From Candidatus Wallbacteria bacterium (GTDB lineage Bacteria > Muiribacteriota > UBA6191 > JACPRK01): DNA of 64,000 nt. The first letter of the stretch is position 1. The number at the start of each line of letters is the position of its first letter. The notes below the pieces were generated by a model, which ran no database searches, was not told where the DNA came from, and saw only the letters and a program-made list of their open reading frames with translations. A program made the position numbers and the translations under genes. The stretch is taken from positions 62,001 to 126,000 of the forward strand of contig JACQZN010000036.1 in assembly GCA_016213845.1 (NCBI GenBank), written 5' to 3'. Shown piece by piece: positions 44,171 to 52,008 of this stretch.

Positions 44171-47100
44171 GTGAGCGTCGAGGGAGTCAACGGCACCGGT
44201 TACCCAGACTCGCTATCCGAGCTGATTGCCCGCTGCGAGGCCGTCATGGAGAGCGCTTCGCCGCGGGCCAAGATGGCCTTCGGCGCGGCGATGTGGCAGC
44301 TGGTCCGAGGCGCCGGCTCCGAGAGCGTGCCAGCTTCGACGGCCCGGGTCGACAAGAACGTCTTCCCCGCGGGCGCCGCAGCCGACGCTCTCCTGAAGGC
44401 CCTGGCCGTTTGCGGCGGAGTGCGCGAAACCGAGGACGACAGCGGCAACGCCGCCTGGGCGCTGGCCTCGCCGGCCATCATGACCGACTGGCCGCGCCTG
44501 CGCGATTTCATCCGCGCCAACAGCGCCCTCCTGAAGACTCGCGACGAGGTCGCGGAGAAGGCCCGCATCTGGACGTCGCGCGGCGTGCAGCCGCAGGATC
44601 TCATCCCTCCGGGCCCCCTCCTCGAGGCATGCCGGGAGCTGCTTGAGCTGATGAAGGGCCGGCTGCTGCCAGCCGAGGTCGACTTCATCGAAGCCTCTCT
44701 GTCCGAGGAAGACCGGCAGCTCTCGAAACACCTCAGCCACCGCATCAAGAAGCGGCTCCGACCCCTCGTGCGGTTCGCCAAGTCCCACCCTTCCCTTTGT
44801 CTCTTCGGAGTGTTCTTGCTGGTCCTCTCCCAGGTCTGGCCGCTCTTGCCGCTCGAGGCCATCTCGGACTTGCTTCGTCGGCTGCGCAAGGACTTCAGCG
44901 CCCCCAGCAGCGGCGGTCCGGACCCGACGCTGGCCGATTTCGTCTCCCAGACCCGACGCGGCCTCTCGAAGCTCCCCAAGCCGAAGAAGGCGCCCAAGCC
45001 CGGGGACGGCGACGGTCAAGAGGAACCCGAGTCGGGTGGCAAGAAGTCTTCGTCCGACAGCGGGCCGGATCCCGCGGATGGCAACGACCCGGAGTCCCCG
45101 GAAACTTCCACTGCCGGGCCGGCAAAGAGGTCGGCCGAGCTCCACAAGCCCACCGCCGACGAGCTGGCCCGAGAGGCGCTGAAACGAATCGACGCCGCCC
45201 GCAAGTCCCGCCGGGAGCCGGACGCGGCCGCCAAGATGATGCTTCGGGTCAGCCTCTCCATGGGTATGGACCAGGGCGCCGTCTGCACCGGCTCCGTCGC
45301 CGTCGAGTGCGCTTCCTTCAGCCCCTCGGGCGCTGTCGTCCTGACGGGGGACCGGGACGGCTGGCTGCGCGCCTGGAGCAACGCCCCGCAAGGACCGCCG
45401 GCGCTGGTCAGACAGGCGCAATCCGGGCTAGGGCCGATCACCTTCCTGCGAGTCGCCAGGAGCGGAACCACCGTCGCCGTGAACGAGCGGGGCAGCTTTC
45501 GGCTCTTCGACGCCCGCGGACAACCTCAGGGGCCCGTCACGACAACGGTGGGGAACGGCGTGGTAGTCGCGTGCGTGGCGACATCCTCCGACGCGCGATG
45601 GCTGGCGCTGGGCAGCGAGGCGGGTGCGATCCGGGTCGAGCGAACGGGCAGCACGACTCAGCCGACGCGGCTGCAGGCCAGCTCGGGATCGGCGACGGCG
45701 CTGGCAATATCCGACGATGGCGCCTACCTGGCATGCGGAGGCGACGGCGGACAGGTCGAGATCTGGGACGTCCGGGAGAAGCTGCTGAACAGCTCGCTCG
45801 ACATCGGCGCGCGGGTCCGGGCGCTGGCGTTCACGGCCGGCGCGGAGCGGCTGATCGCGGCAGCGGCAGACGGCACGGTGAAGAGCTGGAAACGCGAATC
45901 GCCAAGCGACAGGCCAGCGCACAACCCGGGCAGATCGCCGCTCGCCTGGGCGTCCTTCGACGGGCCGCCGGGCACGCTCCACGGATTCGGGGCCGAGGGA
46001 TTGCGGGTCTCCGACCTCGAAGGCAACGAGTTGGCCCCGGCGATGCCTCTGCCCCGGGGCGCCATGAGGCCGATGGCGGTCTCCTTCGACGGCCGTTGGC
46101 TGGTTGCCGCAGGTCCCTCCGACGGGCCGCACGTCATCGCCATCGGCGGTCCCGCGGTGGTCGACCTGGAGCTGAAGGGAGCCTCCGGAGCGCGCGCGGT
46201 CGCCTTCAGTCCCGCCGGTGACCGCATCGCGACGGCCCACGACGATCTCACGCTCAGGGTGCACGAGCTGGGGAGCCAGCAGGGACCCCAGAAGCTCCGG
46301 GAGGCGGGCTTCGACAAGCTCAGCCTGAGCGGTTCCGGTGCGGAGCCGGGCCTGGGCGGATCCGCGGGAGTGCAAGCGGCGCAGGCGGCGGCGTCTCTCA
46401 CGAAGCTTCCATCTCCGGTCGATCGCCTCGCGTTCACGACCAGCGGCGCCAACGTCACGGCGATCGTCGAGCGCGAGATGATGCTCTATTCCTGGCGGCC
46501 CTCGAGCTCCCGGCTGGTCTCGCTTTCCTGCAACTTCGGAGTGCCGGCGATCCGAGGAAGCACCGCACCCGCGGAGGGAAAGTTGCGGCTGGCGCGGGCC
46601 GGCGGCTACGTCGCGACGCTCGTACCGCCCGAGGCAGTGCGGATCTGGGACCTGCGAGGCAAAGCGATTGGCACCGTGCCTGTGAAGGGGCCGCCCGGGC
46701 GCATCGATCTCGACTTCGACGGCGCTGCGGGCCGGGTCGCGACCGTTGGCCCCGACGGCGTCGCCAAGCTCTGGGACCTGTCGGGCCACCCGATCTCGAC
46801 GTGCCCTTCGCCGGTGCCGTCGGCGACGGTGCTGGCGTGGAACCTGGCCGGCACGCACCTGGCCCTTGCGGGAGCCGCCGGAGGGCTCGTGTGGGAGCTG
46901 GGCGCCAAGGACGTGGCCGGTCGATGGAAAGCCGATAATGGCGGGACGGAAGGCGTCGTGTTCCATCCTACCGAGCCGCTCTTGGCGATTCGATCCCGCC
47001 GGGGTGAGATCTCGATTCGCTCGCTCGGGGGCGAGCCGGCCGCGCCGCCGATCGCGGCTCTGGGGATAGGCGCCAACGACGGGCCAGCATCGCAGGCAAC

Positions 47101-47254
47101 GATGGCCTTCAGCCCCGACGGCCGTCTGCTGGCGTATGTCTCGGCCAGGCGCACCGTGCGGTTCTGGCGCGCCAGTCTGGAAGACGCCGTCCTCACAGCA
47201 AGGACGCGCCTGGCGCGGCTCGACCGCGCCCGAGAGAGCACTTCGGGGCCGTGA
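44171..47254 (+). CDS. Membrane WD40 protein derived from an nSTAND NTPase, NTPase missing
   Basis: About 1027 residues. Residues ~95-180 match the arm that normally follows the NTPase in nSTAND1-type proteins: WPRLRDFIRANSALL, RIWTSRGVQPQDLIPPGPLLEA and LPAEVDFIEAS. Upstream there is only a ~90-residue stub with no P-loop. One membrane helix follows (LCLFGVFLLVLSQVWPLL, about 208-226), then an acidic/Ser-rich linker, and from ~365 a WD40 beta-propeller of about 12-14 blades (ASFSPSGAVVLTGDRDGWLRAWS, ALAISDDGAYLACGGDGGQVEIWD). It could be a sensor without its own switch, perhaps working with a separate ATPase. Start at GTG 44171 because of the adjacent TATGCT box. Confidence 0.72.
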   Translation: MSVEGVNGTGYPDSLSELIARCEAVMESASPRAKMAFGAAMWQLVRGAGSESVPASTARVDKNVFPAGAAADALLKALAVCGGVRETEDDSGNAAWALASPAIMTDWPRLRDFIRANSALLKTRDEVAEKARIWTSRGVQPQDLIPPGPLLEACRELLELMKGRLLPAEVDFIEASLSEEDRQLSKHLSHRIKKRLRPLVRFAKSHPSLCLFGVFLLVLSQVWPLLPLEAISDLLRRLRKDFSAPSSGGPDPTLADFVSQTRRGLSKLPKPKKAPKPGDGDGQEEPESGGKKSSSDSGPDPADGNDPESPETSTAGPAKRSAELHKPTADELAREALKRIDAARKSRREPDAAAKMMLRVSLSMGMDQGAVCTGSVAVECASFSPSGAVVLTGDRDGWLRAWSNAPQGPPALVRQAQSGLGPITFLRVARSGTTVAVNERGSFRLFDARGQPQGPVTTTVGNGVVVACVATSSDARWLALGSEAGAIRVERTGSTTQPTRLQASSGSATALAISDDGAYLACGGDGGQVEIWDVREKLLNSSLDIGARVRALAFTAGAERLIAAAADGTVKSWKRESPSDRPAHNPGRSPLAWASFDGPPGTLHGFGAEGLRVSDLEGNELAPAMPLPRGAMRPMAVSFDGRWLVAAGPSDGPHVIAIGGPAVVDLELKGASGARAVAFSPAGDRIATAHDDLTLRVHELGSQQGPQKLREAGFDKLSLSGSGAEPGLGGSAGVQAAQAAASLTKLPSPVDRLAFTTSGANVTAIVEREMMLYSWRPSSSRLVSLSCNFGVPAIRGSTAPAEGKLRLARAGGYVATLVPPEAVRIWDLRGKAIGTVPVKGPPGRIDLDFDGAAGRVATVGPDGVAKLWDLSGHPISTCPSPVPSATVLAWNLAGTHLALAGAAGGLVWELGAKDVAGRWKADNGGTEGVVFHPTEPLLAIRSRRGEISIRSLGGEPAAPPIAALGIGANDGPASQATMAFSPDGRLLAYVSARRTVRFWRASLEDAVLTARTRLARLDRARESTSGP

Positions 47255-47317
47255 GACGTGCTACTCTCGGAGCGCCCATTTTCTCTCGACTCCAACTCGA
47301 AAGGACGAGCCTCGCCT

Positions 47318-48292
47318 ATGCTGGGAACTCACGTCTTGCAGGACGGCAAGATCCGCTTCCTCTACCATGACAGCAGCGCCCACCAGGTGGCGGTCGCCGG
47401 CAGCTTCAGCGACTGGCGGCCTCTGGGGATGGCCCCGTCGGGGGACGGATGGTGGGTCATCGAGCTGGGCCCGATGCCCGAGGGGGATTACTTCTACAAG
47501 TTCGTCACGCACTCGGGGTGGCACCCGGATCAGTTCAACTACCGGCGCGACCAGAACGGAGACTCCTCCTTCATCAACGTCGGCGGCCACTGCGGCCACT
47601 TGCTGCGGCGCGGCTTCTTCTCGCAGGCGCTCGGCAAGGGCAAGAGCTACGTCATCTACCTGCCGCCGCACTACGCGGTCGACGGCTGGCGGTCCTTCCC
47701 GGTCCTCTACTTGATGGGCGGCCTCTTCGAGGGCGACACGGGCTGGGTCGATCGCTGTCACATCGAGGAGAAGCTCGATCACCTCGCCGGCACGGGCGAC
47801 GCCGAGGAGATGATCGTCGTGATGCCTGACAAGGACGACGCGGTCTTCCACGAGAACGCGTGGGGCTCCTACTTCGCGTACCTGGCGACCGATCTGCCGC
47901 AGCACATCGAGGGCGAGTACCGGACCTTGCCGGTGCGGGCGTTCGAGGGACTGTCGATGGGAGGCTCGTGGGCGCTGCGCCTGGGGCTGACTCTGCCGGA
48001 GCGGTACTGCTCGGTGAGCAGCCTCTCGGGCAACTTCAGTCCGGACTTCTACGAGCTGGCGCGCGCCAACCGGGACCGCGCGATGGCGGCCGGCGTGCGT
48101 GTGCGGATCGCGTGCGGGGACGGCGAGCAGGGAGTCATCCCGAACAACGCGCAGTACAACGGGTTCCTGCAGGAGCTGGGGATCTCCAGCGAGTTCCACG
48201 TCAACTCCGGGCCCCACGACTGGCCGCTCTGGCGAGCGCAGATCGACAATTCGATCCGGTTCCACAGCTACTCGTTCCGACAGCGCATGTGA
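47318..48292 (+). CDS. CBM48-esterase fusion (putative EsteraseD/Fes-like)
   Basis: 324 residues, cytoplasmic (no signal). Residues 8-90 form a CBM48-like domain (VAVAGSFSDWRPLGMAPSG, EGDYFYKFVTHSGW). Residues 105-320 are an alpha/beta-hydrolase of the esterase-D/antigen-85 type: PVLYLMGGL, catalytic Ser213 in FEGLSMGGSWAL, probable Asp268 and His300 (NSGPHDWPLW). The order resembles enterochelin-esterase-like enzymes. The natural ester is unknown. It is followed after 34 bp by two coupled amidohydrolases, so the three may degrade one substrate. Confidence 0.82.
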   Translation: MLGTHVLQDGKIRFLYHDSSAHQVAVAGSFSDWRPLGMAPSGDGWWVIELGPMPEGDYFYKFVTHSGWHPDQFNYRRDQNGDSSFINVGGHCGHLLRRGFFSQALGKGKSYVIYLPPHYAVDGWRSFPVLYLMGGLFEGDTGWVDRCHIEEKLDHLAGTGDAEEMIVVMPDKDDAVFHENAWGSYFAYLATDLPQHIEGEYRTLPVRAFEGLSMGGSWALRLGLTLPERYCSVSSLSGNFSPDFYELARANRDRAMAAGVRVRIACGDGEQGVIPNNAQYNGFLQELGISSEFHVNSGPHDWPLWRAQIDNSIRFHSYSFRQRM

Positions 48293-48326
48293 TAGCCGGG
48301 CCCGCCAGCGGGCCGGGAGGCGAGCC

Positions 48327-49079
48327 GTGATCGTCGACGCGCATGCTCACATCGAGGGGCTTCCCGGCTGCTCGTGGCTGGACCCACCAGAGTTGATGGT
48401 CGGGCTGCTCGACGAGGCCGGAATCGAGCGCGCCATCGTCATGACCTATGTCGACGCGCCCGGCGATTTCGGCGCCTACGATCCGATCGAGTACGTGGCG
48501 GCGGCCTGCCGCAAGTTCCCGGCACGGCTCTGGGGGTTTGCGCGGCTCGATCCGGGGCGTGGCGCCGCGGCCAGGGAGCTCCTGGCCCGGTGCGTCGGGG
48601 AGCTCGGGTTCAAGGGATTGAAGCTGCACCCGTTCGGCTACCGGCTGTCGCCCGACGGCCCGGAGACCGTGGAGCTGGTGCGGGTGGCCGCCTCCTACAA
48701 GGCGCCGGTGCTGCTCCACTGTGGGGACGAGGATTACACCCGGCCGCTGGAGCTGCTGCGGCTGGCCAAGGCCTGTCCCGAGGCGACGCTGGTGTTCGGC
48801 CACATGGGCGGGTACTTCCATGTGCGGGATGCCATCGCCGTCGCCCGCGAGTGTCCCAATGTTTTCCTGGAGACCTCGGGGATGCCGTACCCGGAGCGGA
48901 TCGCGGAGGCGGTGAAGGAGCTGGGTCCCGAGAGAGTGATCTTCGCGTCCGACGGCCCCGGCTGCGATCCAAGGCTGGAGGTGCTGAAGGTGGAGCGGGC
49001 CGGCCTGCGGGGGTCGGCGCTGGACCGGGTGCTGGGCGAGAACATACTGGAGTTGTTGGAGAAATTGAGTCCACGATGA
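48327..49079 (+). CDS. Amidohydrolase-2 family metal-dependent hydrolase
   Basis: 250 residues. GTG start with GGGAGG at 6 nt. Metal ligands: DAHAH (His6, His8), KLHPFG, the histidine in VLLHCGDE, GHMGG and the terminal aspartate in IFASDGPG. It belongs to the ACMSD/amidohydrolase-2 group, which includes decarboxylases and lactonases. The next gene is a paralogue overlapping by 4 bp, so a heteromeric or two-step enzyme is possible. Substrate unknown. Confidence 0.85.
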   Translation: MIVDAHAHIEGLPGCSWLDPPELMVGLLDEAGIERAIVMTYVDAPGDFGAYDPIEYVAAACRKFPARLWGFARLDPGRGAAARELLARCVGELGFKGLKLHPFGYRLSPDGPETVELVRVAASYKAPVLLHCGDEDYTRPLELLRLAKACPEATLVFGHMGGYFHVRDAIAVARECPNVFLETSGMPYPERIAEAVKELGPERVIFASDGPGCDPRLEVLKVERAGLRGSALDRVLGENILELLEKLSPR

Positions 49080-49837
49080 GCGCCATCGATTTTCATGTCC
49101 ACGTCGGGGAATCGCTGTACGGAGGCGGGCTGGGCGTAGCGGAGCTGCTGGAGCGGATGGAGCGGCTGGAGATCGAGCGGGCCGTGGTCATCGCGCCGAA
49201 GCCGCCCGGCTACTGTCTGGAGCCGGAGAACCGCCGGCTTCGCGAGCTGGCCGAGGCGAGGCCGGACCGGTTCGTGGCGTTCTGCCGGGTCGACCCGTGG
49301 CAGCGCGAGCGGGCGGTGGCAGAGGCAGCATCGTGTCTGGCGGGAGCCGGTGCGATGGCGGGGCTGTTCCTGCACCCGTGGGAAGAGGGGTTCGCCGCCA
49401 ACGACCCGGTGGTCGATCCGGTGGTGGAGGTCGCGCGACGGGCGCGCAAGCCGGTGATGATCGCGGGGGGGCACGCGCGCGTGAGCCTGGCGCCGCAAGT
49501 GGCCGCCCTGGTGGGCCGATTCCCGGACGTCACCTTCGTGGTGACTTCCGGAGGCCAGATCAACATCAGCGGCGTGGCGCTGGGCGAGGCTCGGCGGCTG
49601 TTCCTGGAGCACCCGAACACCGTGCTCGAGACGTCGGGGATCTACCGGCTCGACTTCATCGAGGACATGGCCGGCGAGATCGGCGCCGCGCGCATCGTGT
49701 TCGGCTCGGATGCGCCGCGCTTCGACCAGGAGCTCGAGCTGCGGCGCGTCCAGTGGGCCCACCGCTCCGACGAGGACCGGGAAGCCTTCGCGCGCGGCAC
49801 CGCGAGGAGGCTGCTGGGAGTAGACAGTAGCCAGTAG
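49076..49837 (+). CDS. Second amidohydrolase-2 family hydrolase
   Basis: 253 residues, starting in ATGA overlap with its paralogue. The N-terminal FHVHVGE, LFLHPWEEGF and the terminal FGSDAPRFD are the expected metal ligands; the middle (IAGGHARV, VTSGGQINISGVALGE) diverges from the upstream copy. The last codons (VDSSQ-stop) are provided by the heptamer repeat AGTAGACAGTAGCC that begins at 49819. The original C-terminus was probably replaced or extended by the repeat. Confidence 0.85.
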   Translation: MSAIDFHVHVGESLYGGGLGVAELLERMERLEIERAVVIAPKPPGYCLEPENRRLRELAEARPDRFVAFCRVDPWQRERAVAEAASCLAGAGAMAGLFLHPWEEGFAANDPVVDPVVEVARRARKPVMIAGGHARVSLAPQVAALVGRFPDVTFVVTSGGQINISGVALGEARRLFLEHPNTVLETSGIYRLDFIEDMAGEIGAARIVFGSDAPRFDQELELRRVQWAHRSDEDREAFARGTARRLLGVDSSQ

Positions 49838-50144
49838 GGAGAAGGGGGGAGGTAGAAGGTGGAAGGTGGAAGACTCGGGAAGGCGGGCTTCGACGAGCTC
49901 AGCCCGAGCGGATCCCGCACACTGCTCTCCGCCTCATTACTCACGCCCCAACCTGATCCCGCTCTCGAGGCCTGACTCCTCGAGCCTCACCTCTGACTCC
50001 TGAAGCCTGAAGCCTCACTCCTCAAGCCTCGAGCCTCGAGCCTCAAGCCTCTAGCCTCGACCCTGTTCCCTGATCCCTGAAGCCTGAAGCCTGAGGCCTG
50101 AGGCCTGAAGCCTGAAGCCTGACCCCTGACGCCTGACGCCTGTC
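49819..50144. repeat. Composite heptamer-repeat element, copy 1
   Basis: Order: (AGTAGNC)n at 49819-49836, (GGTGGAA/GGTAGAA)n near 49850-49872, conserved core with GGGCTTCGACGAGCTCAGCCC hairpin and CGAGCGGATCCCGC (49882-49920), then about 200 nt of CCTGAAG/CCTCGAG/CCTGACN heptamers up to the stop codon of the convergent gene at 50145. The whole intergenic space between two convergent genes is repeat. Confidence 0.9.
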
Positions 50145-51404
50145 TCAGAGTCCCATCGCGGCGGCACCTCGGTCCAGGCTCCTCAGCCAGCGTGGCCGGG
50201 TGGGCCAGCGGCGCTCGGCGGCGGGGGGGCGCTTGCCGTCGATGAGGCCGCGGGCGATGGCGGCGAAGGCGCGAGAGACTTCCCGCATCGGCTCTTCGCG
50301 GCAGAGGATGGCGCCCCGATCGGTCGCCTCGGCCATCGCGGCGGGCTCCGATGGGATCGCAGCGTAGCAGGGCACGCCTAGGCTCTGCTCGATCGTGCCC
50401 GTGTCGAGTGACTGAGTGGCTCCGCCGGCTCCATTCAGGATGAAATGCACCGGCAGGTCCGACAGGTCCATCTGCGCGAGCACCCCCAGGAACAGGCGCG
50501 CGTTCTTGAGCGAGTGCAGCCGAGGAGTCAGGAGGTAGAGGACTCGGTCGGCCTCCTCGAGCAGCGCGGGCAGCGGCTCCTGCATCCCGTGGCTGGTGTC
50601 GACGATGACGTGGTCGTAGCGCGCCCGCAGCATCGGCAGGAGCTGGCGAAAGAACTCGCCTGTCAGCAGATCGGCCTGCTCGGGCTTCAGCGGCGCGGCC
50701 AGAAGGTCGACGCCCGAGTCGGTGTGGAGCACGACCCGCTCCAGCGCCTCCAGGCTCATCACGGGCTCTTGCGCCAGGTGCGCCAGCGTCGCCGCCGGCA
50801 CCATGTCGAGCATCAGCGCCAGGTCTCCGAACTCGACCGACCCGTCCACCAGACAGACCCGTCCGCCCGACTGCCGCGCCAGCTCGTACCCCAGGTTGCA
50901 TGCCGCGGTCGACACTCCCGAACCGCCCGTCATGCTGCAGAGCACCGTCACTTTTCCCTGGTGGACCTTTTCACTCTTGACGCCGCCCCACTCCCGCTCC
51001 TCCAGCGAGACGTTCTCGCGGTTTCGCCGCGCGATCGTCGCCATGATGCGCAGCGCGAACGAAGGACTTCGCGCCAGCAACGCCCGGAAGTCCGTGCCCA
51101 GAACCTTCAGCAGACTCACGTCTCCGGCGGCCCGAGCCGTGGCGCATCGCGGCGCCTGGTCCACAACGCCCATCTCGCCGAAGAAGTCCCCTGGGCCGAG
51201 AACCTGCAGCGTCGTGCCGCCCCACTCGTCCTTCACTATGGCCACTTCGCCCGCCAGCACGATGTAGAACGCTTCTGACTCCTCACCCTGCCTGAAGATG
51301 ACCCGGCCAGCCCGGTGCGTCTCCGGCTGGATGATGCTCTCCAGCTGCGAGAGCTCTTCCTCCGGGATGCCCGCGAAGGTCGGCAGCGACTTCAAATGGA
51401 CCAT
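50145..51404 (-). CDS. cNMP-binding domain fused to a MinD/CpaE-like ATPase
   Basis: 419 residues; GGGAG before the ATG at about 8-9 nt. Residues 1-125: cNMP-binding domain (IFRQGEESEAFYIVLAGEVAIV, GPGDFFGEMGVVDQAPRCATARAAG). Residues 145-395: MinD/ParA-like Rossmann ATPase. The P-loop is MTGGSGVSTAACNLG, where both lysines of the MinD KGGxGKT motif are absent. CpaE-type pilus-localisation proteins also have degenerate loops, so it may be a pseudo-ATPase scaffold. Later segments (CLVDGSVEFGDLALMLD, HVIVDTSHG) keep the fold. It overlaps by 13 bp an upstream DHp-like gene. It may place a pilus or secretion complex in response to a nucleotide. Confidence 0.8.
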   Translation of the reverse strand: MVHLKSLPTFAGIPEEELSQLESIIQPETHRAGRVIFRQGEESEAFYIVLAGEVAIVKDEWGGTTLQVLGPGDFFGEMGVVDQAPRCATARAAGDVSLLKVLGTDFRALLARSPSFALRIMATIARRNRENVSLEEREWGGVKSEKVHQGKVTVLCSMTGGSGVSTAACNLGYELARQSGGRVCLVDGSVEFGDLALMLDMVPAATLAHLAQEPVMSLEALERVVLHTDSGVDLLAAPLKPEQADLLTGEFFRQLLPMLRARYDHVIVDTSHGMQEPLPALLEEADRVLYLLTPRLHSLKNARLFLGVLAQMDLSDLPVHFILNGAGGATQSLDTGTIEQSLGVPCYAAIPSEPAAMAEATDRGAILCREEPMREVSRAFAAIARGLIDGKRPPAAERRWPTRPRWLRSLDRGAAAMGL

Positions 51405-51745
51405 TGTTCTTCTCCCTCGAGGCAGCTCGGGTCGAGCATCTTCTCGGAGCCCGGGTACGGCACCGTCGCGAACCGCCGCAGAGAGCCGACCAGCCGGACC
51501 GTGTCGGCCATCGCCCGTACGCACTCCGCCAGAAAGCGGCCCGCCTCGGCAACCTGCGGGTCCTCGTGCTCCCGGAGCAGCTCGGCGCGGTACATCACGG
51601 CCTGCAACGAGTTGTTCAGGGAGTGATTCAGGAAAGTCCCTGCGGCCCGCGCCGCCGAGAGCTCTCCGGGTTCGCCGCCGGCTTCGACCGCGCTAGCCAC
51701 CGTCGTCTGCTCGGCGCTCTCCTCATCGGTTCGGTTCTGGGTCAT
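51392..51745 (-). CDS. Orphan DHp-like (histidine phosphotransfer) protein
   Basis: 117 residues from the ATG giving MTQNRTDEES, with GGGGAAAGGGA upstream. The central part FLNHSLNNSLQAVMYRAELL, followed by a second helix (VAEAGRFLAECVRAMADTVRLVGSL), looks like a histidine-kinase DHp hairpin with an H-box (His in LNHSLNN). There is no ATPase domain after it. It could be a phosphotransfer protein or a dimerisation stub. It overlaps and is therefore translationally coupled to the cNMP/MinD-like protein. Confidence 0.65.
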   Translation of the reverse strand: MTQNRTDEESAEQTTVASAVEAGGEPGELSAARAAGTFLNHSLNNSLQAVMYRAELLREHEDPQVAEAGRFLAECVRAMADTVRLVGSLRRFATVPYPGSEKMLDPSCLEGEEQWSI

Positions 51746-52008
51746 CGCTCGGGTCCCTTTCCCCGGAGTCGGCACCTCCCGGGTCGCCCATCCCATTTAC
51801 ACGAACCGTGCCAGACCCGAAACGCACCGCGTGATCCCTTTCCTGGAGCGGGAAATCAGCATCCATCCGCTCGCTTTGGCGGGCGCCCTCCGTGTCATGA
51901 TTCCTTACAGCCAGACCCCGGCGCGAGCTTCAACCCCTCTACCCAACCCCGGCGCCACCATGCTATGTCGATCCGCGAACCGTGACCTTGAACCGACCGG
52001 AGGTCCTC

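Noticed and set aside
49838..50144. CRISPR array
   Set aside because: Repeats are 7 bp in direct tandem without spacers; no cas genes are present.
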